Of a DNA stretch of 64,000 bases, positions 23,408-32,430 are shown in pieces. This stretch comes from a bacterium (GTDB taxonomy: Bacteria; Verrucomicrobiota; Verrucomicrobiia; Limisphaerales; UBA11358), in NCBI GenBank assembly GCA_021813325.1, contig JAKALA010000002.1, positions 1-64,000 of the forward strand, read 5' to 3'. Position 1 is the stretch's first letter, and every line of letters begins with the position of its first letter. Position numbers and translations under genes: made by a program. A model generated the notes under the pieces. That model was not told where the DNA came from and made no database searches. It saw nothing but the letters and a program-made list of their open reading frames with translations.

Positions 23408-23436
23408 CACCCGCTCGCTACGGCGGGCGGGTGTTT
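23408..23436 (+). terminator. Hairpin terminator after tRNA
   Basis: CACCCGCTCGC and GCGGGCGGGTG form an 11-bp stem (one G-T pair) with a TACG loop, then TTT. It could end or process the tRNA transcript and attenuate read-through into the membrane-protein genes. Confidence 0.7.
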
Positions 23437-23448
23437 GCGTTTAAAGCA

Positions 23449-23748
23449 ATGAACGAAGTCGTAACCATCACAGATCATGCCGCCCGCCAGTCTGACCGCT
23501 GGCTCTTTATCGCCATCCTTGTCATCCTGCTCATCGCGTCCGTTGTCTTCTGGCGCTGGATTATCAAGGACCGTGATAAACTCGGCGCTCGCCTCACCGA
23601 TGTTACCGACCGGCACATTGACGCTCACCAAAAGCTAATTGAAGTCGTCGCCCGCAATAACGAAGTCGTGGCCCAAAACACCCGCGTCCTTTTTGATGTC
23701 AACGCCACGTTGACCTACTGCAAAACACGAAACCAAAACCAACAGTAA
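23449..23748 (+). CDS. Small membrane protein, holin/spanin-like
   Basis: This 99-residue protein starts at ATG 23,449, not the in-frame GTG at 23,431 inside the hairpin. One transmembrane helix (RWLFIAILVILLIASVVFW, about 19-37) is followed by a long charged helix (DKLGARLTDVTDRHIDAHQKLIEVVARN). This N-in, C-out layout fits an inner-membrane spanin or single-pass holin. Four bases separate it from another membrane protein. Confidence 0.65.
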   Translation: MNEVVTITDHAARQSDRWLFIAILVILLIASVVFWRWIIKDRDKLGARLTDVTDRHIDAHQKLIEVVARNNEVVAQNTRVLFDVNATLTYCKTRNQNQQ

Positions 23749-23751
23749 AAA

Positions 23752-24312
23752 ATGAACGAAATACCGATCATAAAATATCTGCCCGAAAAATATCAGGGCA
23801 TTGCCATGATTGCCGTCATGGCTTTCCCATACGTCACCCGCGCATGGCACGCGCTGAAATCGGGCGGCGGATTGAGCGGCATCAAAAACGCCATCCTGTT
23901 TGGCACCAACACGCCGACCCCGCCGCCGCCGACCGCGGCGGGAGCCGACAACAGTGGCGGCAAGCTCGGCCTGCTTTCGCTCATCGCCATCGCCATCAGC
24001 GGGGCGCTGCTTATTAACATGTTGCTCACCGGCTGTGGCACGACAGCGCAACGCATCGCCTTTAACTCTCTCTACACCGTCGAAACCGGCACCAAGTCCG
24101 CGTATGTGGGCTATATGGAAGGAGTCACAGACGGCTCTATCGCGACGAACGACGTGCCGAAAGTTTCGGCGGCGTTCAACCATTTCCAAGCGTCGTTTCT
24201 CGTCGCCTTGGACGCCGTGCAATACAACACCAACGCCCTCGCTCCCGCCGCGCTGATCGTGGAAGGGCAGGACGTTGTCAACCTCATCATCGAACTGAAA
24301 GGAAAAAAATGA
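23752..24312 (+). CDS. Membrane/lipoprotein-like phage protein
   Basis: In this 186-residue protein, an N-terminal amphipathic part (IAMIAVMAFPYVTRAW) and a Pro/Thr linker lead to a hydrophobic segment (about 70-92) ending LINMLLTGCGTTAQ. That resembles a lipobox with Cys, placed internally rather than at the N terminus. The rest is helical. It may be a holin or outer spanin fused to an N-terminal extension, or an internal start may be used. It overlaps the next gene by four bases. Confidence 0.6.
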   Translation: MNEIPIIKYLPEKYQGIAMIAVMAFPYVTRAWHALKSGGGLSGIKNAILFGTNTPTPPPPTAAGADNSGGKLGLLSLIAIAISGALLINMLLTGCGTTAQRIAFNSLYTVETGTKSAYVGYMEGVTDGSIATNDVPKVSAAFNHFQASFLVALDAVQYNTNALAPAALIVEGQDVVNLIIELKGKK

Positions 24313-24536
24313 CTTGGGAACTAGTCGCCAGTCTTATCGTAAAAGTCGGAGTGCCAGCCGCCGAAGCCATCGTAAAAAAATGGGAGGCCGGACAAGCGCC
24401 AACCTCGTCCGACTTCGCCGAACTCCGCGCCCTCGGCGAGCAAGATTCTGTTTCGGTGGTTAAAGATATTCTGACCGCCAAAGGCATTGATCTTGAATCC
24501 GACCAAGCTAAACAACTCCTCGCCCTCGCCAAGTAA
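24309..24536 (+). CDS. Small helical phage protein
   Basis: This 75-residue protein begins MTWELVASLIVKVGVPAAEAIVKKWEAGQAPT. It has an amphipathic N-terminal helix and an acidic C-terminal half. It overlaps its upstream neighbour (ATGA) and abuts the sialidase-like gene without a gap. Small proteins of this kind occur in phage lysis cassettes; its role is unknown. Confidence 0.6.
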   Translation: MTWELVASLIVKVGVPAAEAIVKKWEAGQAPTSSDFAELRALGEQDSVSVVKDILTAKGIDLESDQAKQLLALAK

Positions 24537-27059
24537 ATGAAACACACGCTATCACTCGTCGCTGCCATCCTGCTCGCCGCCATCTCCGTCATTGCGTCCG
24601 ATGTCACATTTGAAACGTATGACGCCTATGGCGATTTGCAGCAAAGCAACAACGTCACGCTGACGCTGTTGGGCGCTCCCGTATCTTACAATGGGGCCGC
24701 CGCCTATTCTCCGCCACAAGTCCACGTCTGGACGAATGGGAGCCTAACGATCCCGCTGGTAGGCGGGAAATGGCTCGCCGCCTTCGCGGGCCAGCCAAAG
24801 CAATACGTCCTTAACGTGCCGAGTGATAGCGACCCTTACCTTTGGACCGACCTCGTCGAAACCAACCTTGGCGCTTATAAAAAGCTCAACGAAATCTTCG
24901 CCTATTGGCCGCACGCGCTCGATCAATGGGCGGCGATGAATCCAAACCTTGTCGTCACCAACTACGTCGCCACCAATGCGCCATCAACCTTTGACGCCGA
25001 CCGTCGAACGCTGTTTTTTGACGCTCGCGACTTCACTACTTCAGTCTCCAACCTTTCGGCATCGCTCGGCACGGCAGCGTTTAAATCTGCCAACGCATTC
25101 AAGGCTGAAGACACCGGGGGCGAGTCCATTCCCGCAAACATTCAAACCAACCTGCCGACCGTCGGCGACCACACTTATTGCTGGACGCCCAACCTCGTTT
25201 ACGACAGTCACCGCCGACAGCTTTACAGCTTCCGCAGCGTTGCGTATATGCACGGGGGGACGAACGACAATATGTTTGTGTTGAACATCTCAACCGACAA
25301 CGGCGTGACGTGGGGCGACTCTACCGTGCTGCAATCAAGCGACGAGTTTAGCTTGATGAATGTCAGTGCGGGCATGGGCAAAGACGGAAGGGTTTGCGTC
25401 CTGTTCGGAAAACTTAGGCTCACTGACAAAAATGAGACGACTTGGGCTATGTATTCCGACGACGGTTGCAAAACCTTTTCCGCTCCCGCCTTAGTCTCGG
25501 TCAGCTCGACCGTATTTGGCGCAATGATTCCATTCGGTAAAATCACCAGCGCCGGAAACACGCTTTACTGTGGCGCTTACGGGACCGGACAAGGTTCAAG
25601 CGGAGTTGAAGGTTTATTGCTGAGGTCGAAAGACAACGGGGCCACTTGGGGAAGCCTGTCGATTGGGTCGCATAACGTCGTGAGCATGATGTATGACGAG
25701 CCAGCGGTTGCTGTTCGCAACGAACAGGAACTTCTAGCCATCTGTCGCGGCTCAAACGGATGGAATGCGTTTTGGACAACGAACGGAGGCGCATCGTTTA
25801 CCAATCTTGGCACCGTTTTCAGCCGAAGCCCGGATGGCTCTGTCGTCTCTGGCCTCTCTTACAATTATCCGGTCGATATTTTTTCCGCGAAGGTCGGTGG
25901 AAACGAAAAAATCTTAATGCTTGCCGGTGTTAGATCGTCCGCTCCGGGCATTTATTATTCGGAAATTAACTGGGATGATTTGCCGAACGTGGACAATTTT
26001 TCATGGAACATGACGACTATCGGCAACCTGCCGTTTACCGCCAGCGGGACGCTGGGCAACTACACCGGAGGCTACCCCAACGGCGTCCTCATGCCCGACG
26101 GCACATTGCTTGTTGGTTACGCCTACGACTTCAGCACCGACACCGCAAACCTGACCAACTGTGAAAGCCGGTTCGCGACGTATAGGCCAACATTTACGAG
26201 CGACACGAAGGCGGTTAAGTCGAAATATGTTTTTGCGGGCGGCGGCGATTTTCGTTCCCTGCTCGGTCCTTCGGTCTATATCGACCCAAGACGCATGGGA
26301 GGCTATTGGAACACCAACTATCGCGGGTCGGCGCTGCGTATTCACGGCGATCAATACAATTATATCGACTATAATCTTTTTGCCGGTGCGTCGTCGTTTG
26401 GATACTACAATCTCATCAACACGAACGACGTTGGATGGCGCACGACTTACAATCAGTCAACGTATAGCCTCTATTACAAGACGCCCTTTCCCGGTGCATT
26501 CAACCAGTCAACGCTGACAGAAGCATTCCGCATCGCATCCTCAACCGGCTTCGGTCTGGAAGTCCCAAGCGGCGTTACCACCACGGCAGGAGGTGTCACT
26601 AACAACTCGGCACAGCCCATTGTATCGGCTGGCGGATTTGTCGGCAGCGGCTTTGGTGTAACTAATGTATTCACCCACCAAGGCGCTGCCTACCGAATCG
26701 ACGCGACCAGCTACAATGTTCCCGTTAGCGGCGCTCCCTATGCTGCCTTCACTTCGTATGCGGGCGGGGTAGCAGCCTTAGAGTATTTCGCCAGTGCCAC
26801 GACGATTAAGAATATGTGGTTTAACTACTCAGTCACCAATCTCGTTATGATGCTATACACCAACAGCAGCACGGCGAGCATTGGCGCTTATACTGGCTAC
26901 TCAGTCACCAATCTCTCATTCCCGTCTTCGGGTATTGGGATTAACCCCGCCGCGTTTACCATCCCCGCAGGGACATACGCTTGTTGGCATATCGGTTACA
27001 CGGCGGGCGTCCCGTCTGGCGCTGCCAATGTGGTTTCGTCACGCGACCAATCCAATTAA
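24537..27059 (+). CDS. Sialidase-like (Asp-box propeller) protein with signal peptide
   Basis: This 840-residue protein has a clear signal peptide (MKHTL, then LVAAILLAAISVIAS). Residues 22-150 form a strand-rich carrier domain. From about 215 to 560 comes a propeller with Asp-box-like motifs: STDNGVTWG, SDDGCKTFS, SKDNGATWG and TTNGGASFT. The C-terminal 250 residues are Gly/Ser/Thr/Asn-rich, fibre-like. Asp-box propellers are typical of sialidases and related glycan-binding or cleaving proteins. A secretion signal on a gene between lysis and tail genes is unusual; it could be an exported lysogenic factor or a tail-fibre depolymerase. The catalytic Arg triad was not verified. Confidence 0.68.
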   Translation: MKHTLSLVAAILLAAISVIASDVTFETYDAYGDLQQSNNVTLTLLGAPVSYNGAAAYSPPQVHVWTNGSLTIPLVGGKWLAAFAGQPKQYVLNVPSDSDPYLWTDLVETNLGAYKKLNEIFAYWPHALDQWAAMNPNLVVTNYVATNAPSTFDADRRTLFFDARDFTTSVSNLSASLGTAAFKSANAFKAEDTGGESIPANIQTNLPTVGDHTYCWTPNLVYDSHRRQLYSFRSVAYMHGGTNDNMFVLNISTDNGVTWGDSTVLQSSDEFSLMNVSAGMGKDGRVCVLFGKLRLTDKNETTWAMYSDDGCKTFSAPALVSVSSTVFGAMIPFGKITSAGNTLYCGAYGTGQGSSGVEGLLLRSKDNGATWGSLSIGSHNVVSMMYDEPAVAVRNEQELLAICRGSNGWNAFWTTNGGASFTNLGTVFSRSPDGSVVSGLSYNYPVDIFSAKVGGNEKILMLAGVRSSAPGIYYSEINWDDLPNVDNFSWNMTTIGNLPFTASGTLGNYTGGYPNGVLMPDGTLLVGYAYDFSTDTANLTNCESRFATYRPTFTSDTKAVKSKYVFAGGGDFRSLLGPSVYIDPRRMGGYWNTNYRGSALRIHGDQYNYIDYNLFAGASSFGYYNLINTNDVGWRTTYNQSTYSLYYKTPFPGAFNQSTLTEAFRIASSTGFGLEVPSGVTTTAGGVTNNSAQPIVSAGGFVGSGFGVTNVFTHQGAAYRIDATSYNVPVSGAPYAAFTSYAGGVAALEYFASATTIKNMWFNYSVTNLVMMLYTNSSTASIGAYTGYSVTNLSFPSSGIGINPAAFTIPAGTYACWHIGYTAGVPSGAANVVSSRDQSN

Positions 27060-27061
27060 AC

Positions 27062-27409
27062 ATGACACCCGCTTCAAAATCTCGTCAACGGGCCTTTAGC
27101 TCCGCGCTGAAGGTCCGTGGACGCCTTCTAGCCGCTTCGAGTGGCGAAACCATAAAAGGCATCATCCACGAGGAGCCGACGCTTCCCGACCCGTTTGCCG
27201 CCGTGCAGCAAGCCAAGCCTGTTTACTCCTCAGTTAGCATCGAAGCCGGTGCCGTAGCCGACCCTCACAGCCTCGTTTCGCTCACCGAAGCCGCATCGAA
27301 ACGCACGCATAAAGTCCTGCGCTTTGACGAATCGGCTTCCGACGAAGTGACGTGGAAATTCTTTTGCGAAAGCACGCGCCTCAAGATCGCCCAACCTTTG
27401 GCCATTTAG
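27062..27409 (+). CDS. Small phage structural protein
   Basis: This 115-residue protein starts at ATG 27,062, two bases after the sialidase stop. N-terminal residues are basic (SKSRQRAFSSALKVRGR) and the C terminus holds VTWKFFCESTRLKIAQP. Position after the fibre/lysis block and before tail-completion genes suggests a head-tail connector; no family recognised. Confidence 0.5.
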   Translation: MTPASKSRQRAFSSALKVRGRLLAASSGETIKGIIHEEPTLPDPFAAVQQAKPVYSSVSIEAGAVADPHSLVSLTEAASKRTHKVLRFDESASDEVTWKFFCESTRLKIAQPLAI

Positions 27410-27412
27410 CTC

Positions 27413-27434
27413 ATAGCGTCCCGCCTTTTATATG
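27413..27434 (+). promoter_or_regulatory. Late-region motif, copy 3 (ATAGCGTCCCGC)
   Basis: ATAGCGTCCCGCC, then TTTTA, ends in the ATG of the gene at 27,432. The 13 bases GCTCATAGCGTCC match copy 1 exactly although the flanking genes are unrelated. Confidence 0.5.
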
Positions 27435-28256
27435 GCGCTGGACGCTCAACACTTTAAAACCAACTTCCCCGAATGGCATCGCGCCTTCGAGGATTGGGTT
27501 GTTGCGTCCGGCTTGGGCATCGTTGACGCCTTCCGCTACCAGTGCCGCATGATCGGCTCCGCGCTCGTGCTGGGCTACGAACCTTCCGGCAGCAAAAACT
27601 GGAATCAATCGACCCCGCCAAACGACCGCAAGCAGGGCGAGGCGGCGGTGCGTCGCGATGTGCGGCGCTCCATCTATCCGCTTACCTCAAAGGGCTTCCG
27701 CAACGTCAAAGTCAAACGGCGCGTCGAGGACGCCTTGCGTTCCGAGGACGTGAGCAAACTTCAAATGATGGTGCAACAGGGCGTGTTTGGCCACGACCGA
27801 ACCAGCATGAAAGTCCTGCCCGCTGGCAACGAGTTTACCGCGCATCAAAATAGCCGCGTATCACGCGGGCGCGTCCTACTCAAACAGCCGCGCTTTGCCA
27901 TCCCGGCCCGAACCATGTCCTACATAAAAAGCTACACCGCCGAGGCCATGCACGGCGTAGGGCAGGCTAAGGGCGGTTGGGCGAATGGCCTGTTTGCGCT
28001 TGGCGGCAAAGTCCCGCCGTGGATTGCCCGCCACCGCAAAGCCGGAGCCGCCCGCGACAACCTCAAACCCAATCAGACCGAAATCGGCTTCAGTTTCATC
28101 AATCGCTCTAAATGGGGCGCGTATGACGACGAGGGCGAAGCCCGCCGCATAGCGGAGTCGGTCATGCGTAACCGAGAAAACTTAATCACCGCCGACATCA
28201 AATTTCTCATCGAGCGCGGTTGGCAGCGTGACACGCAAGGAAGGATTTTACGATGA
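27432..28256 (+). CDS. Phage minor structural protein
   Basis: This 274-residue protein is basic and helical, with FPEWHRAFEDWVVASGLGIVDAFRYQCRMIGSALV at the start and a conserved-looking RFAIPARTMSYIKSY in the middle. It starts at the end of late motif copy 3 and overlaps the next gene by four bases. In siphophages this slot often holds minor tail or neck proteins. No specific family recognised. Confidence 0.6.
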   Translation: MALDAQHFKTNFPEWHRAFEDWVVASGLGIVDAFRYQCRMIGSALVLGYEPSGSKNWNQSTPPNDRKQGEAAVRRDVRRSIYPLTSKGFRNVKVKRRVEDALRSEDVSKLQMMVQQGVFGHDRTSMKVLPAGNEFTAHQNSRVSRGRVLLKQPRFAIPARTMSYIKSYTAEAMHGVGQAKGGWANGLFALGGKVPPWIARHRKAGAARDNLKPNQTEIGFSFINRSKWGAYDDEGEARRIAESVMRNRENLITADIKFLIERGWQRDTQGRILR

Positions 28257-28699
28257 ATTTGGACCTCGAATGGAAACTGTCGCCGCTGCTTGCCAGCTAC
28301 TTCAGGAAGCAACTTGCGAAGACAACTACCGACACCTCGCCCGTCATTGCCTTTTTTGACCCGATGGCGATAGACGAGGCAAACCGCATTGTCATCGAAT
28401 CACCCAAGGCGCTCGTTGACCGCAGCAGCGCCGATAACTTTTCCGCCGCCGTCAAGATCACCGTCAAATCCCAGCTCGGACAGATCGGCACGCTCGAAGA
28501 TTTGAAGGCTCACTTTCAGCGCGTCAACGAGGTGCGCGGGAAACTTTTTGGCGACACCTTTTGCGCGGACGTTAGCGCCCTAAGCGCCGAGGTCGTCATC
28601 ACTGATTGCCTTCCTAAATTTGAATTTGAAACCGACTACACCCGCGTTGGCTTCATTTTCTCCGAAACCACCATCACCCTCAACGGTTACGCACTATGA
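28253..28699 (+). CDS. Possible tail completion/terminator protein
   Basis: This 148-residue protein overlaps both neighbours by four bases (ATGA). Its mixed strand/helix pattern (AAVKITVKSQLGQIGTLEDLKAHFQRVNEVRG) ends with strands (EFETDYTRVGFIFSETTITLNGYAL). Size and place, upstream of a candidate tail tube, fit a tail-terminator such as lambda gpU, but sequence evidence is weak. Confidence 0.5.
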   Translation: MNLDLEWKLSPLLASYFRKQLAKTTTDTSPVIAFFDPMAIDEANRIVIESPKALVDRSSADNFSAAVKITVKSQLGQIGTLEDLKAHFQRVNEVRGKLFGDTFCADVSALSAEVVITDCLPKFEFETDYTRVGFIFSETTITLNGYAL

Positions 28700-29055
28700 A
28701 CGAAGTGAACATATCGGCTACGCTTTCAGCGCAGAAGAACAATGCCGCCATTTCCCGCAGCGAACAAGGCTCGCTTGACATGGCAGGCCGACAAATGACC
28801 CAGCTTACGCAGCCCCTCACGGCGGGCGTCTGGACGCTGGTTGACATCGGCAAGATCACCGGAGCGCCGTCCAAGCTCCTCGTGAAAAACCTCGACGCCA
28901 CGAATTACGTCGAACTCGCCGCCGACGCCGCAGGCGCAACCATCACCGACAAACTTTTGCCGGACGATTTCGTTTTGCGTTCGCCCGTCGCCGTCATTTA
29001 CGCCCGCGCCCACGCCGCCGACTGTGACCTCTATGTAACCGCAACCGAAGCCTGA
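28696..29055 (+). CDS. Small beta-rich virion protein
   Basis: This 119-residue protein, GVWTLVDIGKITGAPSKLLVKNLDATNYVELAADAAG, followed by FVLRSPVAVIYARAHA, reads as a beta-sandwich such as a decoration or minor tail protein. It overlaps its upstream neighbour (ATGA). A C/A-rich spacer precedes the next gene. Confidence 0.55.
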   Translation: MNEVNISATLSAQKNNAAISRSEQGSLDMAGRQMTQLTQPLTAGVWTLVDIGKITGAPSKLLVKNLDATNYVELAADAAGATITDKLLPDDFVLRSPVAVIYARAHAADCDLYVTATEA

Positions 29056-29092
29056 CTTTAAACCGCAACCTCAACCCAAATAGAAAGCAAAT

Positions 29093-29530
29093 ATGAGCGA
29101 CCAAATCGCAGCCGTAAACAAGGCCACTTATCGTGGCATTCCCGCAATGACTGTTGGTTGGACCGGCACCGCTGCCCACAGCCTTACAGTCATGTCCAGC
29201 GTGGACAAGACCCCCACCGCAAACGTCAAGGAGTCCATCGACAGCGACGGCGAGACGATGGGCATGGACCGGACCAACAAGCGCATGAAGGTGAAGTTTA
29301 GCGCCAAGCCCGTTGGGGCCACTCGCGCCGCCGCGCTGGCCATCGCCCAAGACCTGCCCATGCCAATGGACATCTTAACCATCGGCAGCGATGACGCTCA
29401 GATCGACTCCGCAGGCAACACCATCGTCTGCGACAGCGCCAACGCCAAATGGAGTCCCGACAACGAGTTGACCGTCGATATTGAGGCCACCGTTTGGCTC
29501 GGCAAGACCTTCGCCGCCATCGCGGGCTAA
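29093..29530 (+). CDS. Candidate major tail tube protein
   Basis: This 145-residue beta-rich protein has HSLTVMSSVDKTPTANVKESIDSDGETMGMDRTNKRMKVKFSAKPVG and a final strand DIEATVWLGKTFA. Size, strand content, separate leader and position directly before tail-assembly and tape-measure genes fit a tail tube protein. No clear sequence family was recognised. Confidence 0.55.
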   Translation: MSDQIAAVNKATYRGIPAMTVGWTGTAAHSLTVMSSVDKTPTANVKESIDSDGETMGMDRTNKRMKVKFSAKPVGATRAAALAIAQDLPMPMDILTIGSDDAQIDSAGNTIVCDSANAKWSPDNELTVDIEATVWLGKTFAAIAG

Positions 29531-29532
29531 CC

Positions 29533-30189
29533 ATGAAGCGTTTCGCCACCATCATCGAAACCGTGCCGACGCCTTGCACCGTGTTCGGCACGGTCCTTTT
29601 GCCGTTTTCGTTGGGCCATCACGTCATGTTTGCTCGGCACGGGCTGGCGTTCACCGACAACCCCGAAGCCGACTTCACGACCGACGAGCTTTTAACGGGC
29701 GCATTCCTGTGCGCTCACACATACGAGGAAAACATCACCGGCCATATCCGCATGGAATTTTCCGCCGCCCACGAGCGATGGGTAAAACAGGTGAAACGCC
29801 GCAAGTTCGACCTGAAGGAAGCTGGCGAAGTGTTCCGAGAGCATCTTCGCGAAGGCTATCGCATCGCGCCCGTATGGCGTCACACTTGCGTCAAGGGCGT
29901 CTCCATGTCCGCCCCTTGGGAAATGCTTTTGCGGGTGCGGCTCGTTCATGCCGGATTCACTTCCAAGGAGGTGATGAACGCCTACTTGCCCGCCGCCTGG
30001 TATGACTATTTTGCCGCCACCGAAATCGAGCAGCTAGACAAGTGCGAAGACGCCTCGAAGTGGAAGAAAATCTTCTACACGCTACAAGACGCACTCGATG
30101 ACGCAGCCGCCGAGGACATGGCCGGTCAAATCGCCTCACAGAACGCGCAGGCTTGCGCCCCAGCGAGCCGGAAACATTCGGGAGAGTAA
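29533..30189 (+). CDS. Candidate tail assembly protein
   Basis: This 218-residue protein starts at ATG 29,533, two bases after the tail tube stop; the upstream in-frame ATG at 29,494 lies inside that gene. It is helical, with FTTDELLTGAFLCAHTYEENI, and acidic near the C terminus. Genes between tail tube and tape measure normally encode assembly chaperones, sometimes by frameshifting. No obvious slippery site was found, and the role is inferred from place. Confidence 0.5.
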   Translation: MKRFATIIETVPTPCTVFGTVLLPFSLGHHVMFARHGLAFTDNPEADFTTDELLTGAFLCAHTYEENITGHIRMEFSAAHERWVKQVKRRKFDLKEAGEVFREHLREGYRIAPVWRHTCVKGVSMSAPWEMLLRVRLVHAGFTSKEVMNAYLPAAWYDYFAATEIEQLDKCEDASKWKKIFYTLQDALDDAAAEDMAGQIASQNAQACAPASRKHSGE

Positions 30190-30196
30190 TCACAGC

Positions 30197-31603
30197 ATGA
30201 AAGAGCTTCGCATTGATATAAACGGCAGCACACGCGGCTTTCAGATCGCGACCGATCAAACCAAAAAAATGGCGCGGGATATGACCCGCTCCATTGAGGG
30301 CTACACCCCGGACACCTTCAAAAACGCCGCCGCGCTTCGCCAGCGTTACGGCAACCTGATCGACTCCAAGGATGTCGCTCACGCGCACGGGGCCATGAAC
30401 ACCCTGAAGCACGGCGTTCGCGAACTCCGCGCCGAAATGGGTAGCAGTATCGCCACTATGGCGGCAGGCGTCATTAGTGAGGAGGCAGTCCGGCAAACCA
30501 TCGAATATGGCGCTAAAATCAAAGACACGTCCACCGCGCTCGGCATTTCCACCGACGCCGTTCAAAAATGGGGTTACGCGCTGAAACAGGCGGGCGGCGA
30601 CGAATCCGCGCTCACAACCTTTTTTGCCCAGCTCGCCCAAAATCGCGCTTACGCCCTCGAAGGACAATCGCGTTATATCGACTCGTTTCGCCAGCTCGGC
30701 GTCAGCATCGACGACCTGAAAAACAAACGCCTCGAAGACATCGGCATGAAAATCTCCGAAGGCTTCAAGACCGGCTACGTGCAAAAACTCCTCGCTCCAA
30801 TGAAGGAGGTTGGCGGGCGCGGTGCGACCGCAATGGTAGCCGCATTCAAATACGGTATGGACGATTTGACCGCCGAAGCCGCCCGCGTCGGTGCTGTCAT
30901 CGACGGCGTCACGGTGGACAAGATGAAGGCCACATCCGACAAGATCACGATGATCGGCTACCAGCTCCGTGCAGGCTTCGCGCCCATCGTTGGATTTTTC
31001 GCGGACATCTTTTCTCACATCTACGACGGCATTGCCCGCGTCTCTGCCTTCCTTGGCGGGTTTAGCGTTGGTGGATTCAAGGGAGCCGCCGCCGCCGTGC
31101 AACAATTCGACCGCGACAAACTTGCCGCCGAGAAGAAAGACCGCCCGCATCAAAGCGCCGCCGAGGGCGCTGCCGAGGCCGAGGCGGCAACCAACAAACT
31201 CGAAAGCGCACAGAAGGCTTACCGGCGCGAACTCGAAAACTCCGTCAACACTCAGACCCGTCTGCTCATGTTGCTTCAAGACCAAGGCGAATTGCAGAAG
31301 GCGCTCGCCAAGGCTGAAAAGGACGGCGACAAAGTTGCCGCCCTCCAACTCAAAACCGAATTGCTCCAAAAACAGCGCGAAATCAAATCCGCCCGAAAAG
31401 ACGTTGCCGATGACTACAACAAAACCAAGCCCGCGCTCGCAAAAAAACAGATTGAGCATATCGACTCGCTTTCGTCGATGGGCCTCATTTCTTCCGCTGG
31501 GGCGTTGACTAATCCTATGATTGACATTAGTCGCCAGCAACTCACTCAACTCGTAAAAATTGCCGAAAACACCAAAACCAAACCCGACCCATTTGCCCCA
31601 TGA
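30197..31603 (+). CDS. Tape measure protein
   Basis: This 468-residue protein starts at ATG 30,197; the open frame reaches back into the previous gene. It is Ala-rich and almost all helix, with a hydrophobic stretch (about 255-290, YQLRAGFAPIVGFFADIFSHIYDGIARVSAFLGG) and a long coiled coil (about 310-420). By the usual 1.5 angstrom per residue rule it would set a tail of roughly 70 nm, short for a siphophage. It follows tail tube and assembly genes as expected. Confidence 0.82.
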   Translation: MKELRIDINGSTRGFQIATDQTKKMARDMTRSIEGYTPDTFKNAAALRQRYGNLIDSKDVAHAHGAMNTLKHGVRELRAEMGSSIATMAAGVISEEAVRQTIEYGAKIKDTSTALGISTDAVQKWGYALKQAGGDESALTTFFAQLAQNRAYALEGQSRYIDSFRQLGVSIDDLKNKRLEDIGMKISEGFKTGYVQKLLAPMKEVGGRGATAMVAAFKYGMDDLTAEAARVGAVIDGVTVDKMKATSDKITMIGYQLRAGFAPIVGFFADIFSHIYDGIARVSAFLGGFSVGGFKGAAAAVQQFDRDKLAAEKKDRPHQSAAEGAAEAEAATNKLESAQKAYRRELENSVNTQTRLLMLLQDQGELQKALAKAEKDGDKVAALQLKTELLQKQREIKSARKDVADDYNKTKPALAKKQIEHIDSLSSMGLISSAGALTNPMIDISRQQLTQLVKIAENTKTKPDPFAP

Positions 31604-32427
31604 GCGCCGATCATTTATCCTCCGCTGGCGGACTCTTTCTAAAAAGCGAAACCGTTGAAACAAACCGGCTCACCGGGGCGACGACCACCCGCGTTTTCGC
31701 TGGCACCAAAAGCCAGCTCATCGCCCGCCGCAACATGGAGATAAACTTTGGTGCGTCTGTCACCAAACTTGAATTCTCCGAAGGTGCCTACACGCTCACC
31801 AGCTCTTTCAATTTTGACGCCGGGGGTGGACAGCAAAACGCCGCCACGCCGCCAACGAACGCGCACGAACTTGAGATCGACGTGCAGAGCGTTGACATCT
31901 TCACGAGCGAGATTATGCGAAAGCAGCTTTACGACTCCTTTGGCTCGTGGGCGGGCGTCAATGGGGCCATCACCTTCCTGAAGGGCAAGGTCGATCAATG
32001 GGACGGGCAAGACAACCACGCCGCCGCCGACATCACCACCATCGAAGACACCTTCAACATCTACGCGGGCGCACAACTCGCCTTGATGCTGAATTTGTTT
32101 CGCGGCATTGCTTACCACCAAATCCGCAACACCCCTCAATTCAATCCGATTTACCGCCGCCGCATCACCGCCGCAACGTGCAATCAAGTCCGCGCTGCGT
32201 TTGCAGGCGTTGGCGAGGTTTGGACCGCATCGGAGATTTCTTCGTTTGAGGGCGTCCCGTCGTTGTGGTGGTTTCAACTTCCCGACAAGGTATGGTTTAA
32301 ATATCCGCCAACCGTAAATAGCATCGCCGGACAGAAGACCGAAATCGTTTATCAGTATGTTGCCAGCGCATACGCTTGGAGCGGAAACAACATCGCTTAC
32401 AACGCCGCCCCGCTGATTAGCTTCTAA
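31600..32427 (+). CDS. Distal tail/baseplate-type protein
   Basis: This 275-residue protein overlaps the tape-measure stop by four bases. Strands dominate the first half, followed by a helix-rich middle (MRKQLYDSFGSWAGVNGAITFLKG, YAGAQLALMLNLFRGIAYHQI). The place directly after the tape measure is that of distal tail proteins. Family not recognised. Confidence 0.6.
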   Translation: MSADHLSSAGGLFLKSETVETNRLTGATTTRVFAGTKSQLIARRNMEINFGASVTKLEFSEGAYTLTSSFNFDAGGGQQNAATPPTNAHELEIDVQSVDIFTSEIMRKQLYDSFGSWAGVNGAITFLKGKVDQWDGQDNHAAADITTIEDTFNIYAGAQLALMLNLFRGIAYHQIRNTPQFNPIYRRRITAATCNQVRAAFAGVGEVWTASEISSFEGVPSLWWFQLPDKVWFKYPPTVNSIAGQKTEIVYQYVASAYAWSGNNIAYNAAPLISF

Positions 32428-32430
32428 GTT

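Noticed and set aside
26825-26915. 19-base direct repeat CTACTCAGTCACCAATCTC as an insertion target duplication
   Set aside because: It lies in a coding, repeat-prone fibre-like region and encodes YSVTNL twice; no mobile element lies between the copies.
28719-28733. Operator-like TACGCT-TTC-AGCGCA
   Set aside because: One mismatch, within a structural gene and without flanking promoter boxes; probably chance.
29957-31663. 568-residue minus-strand frame under the tape measure gene
   Set aside because: It shadows the tape measure gene, has no recognisable domain and opposes the operon direction.
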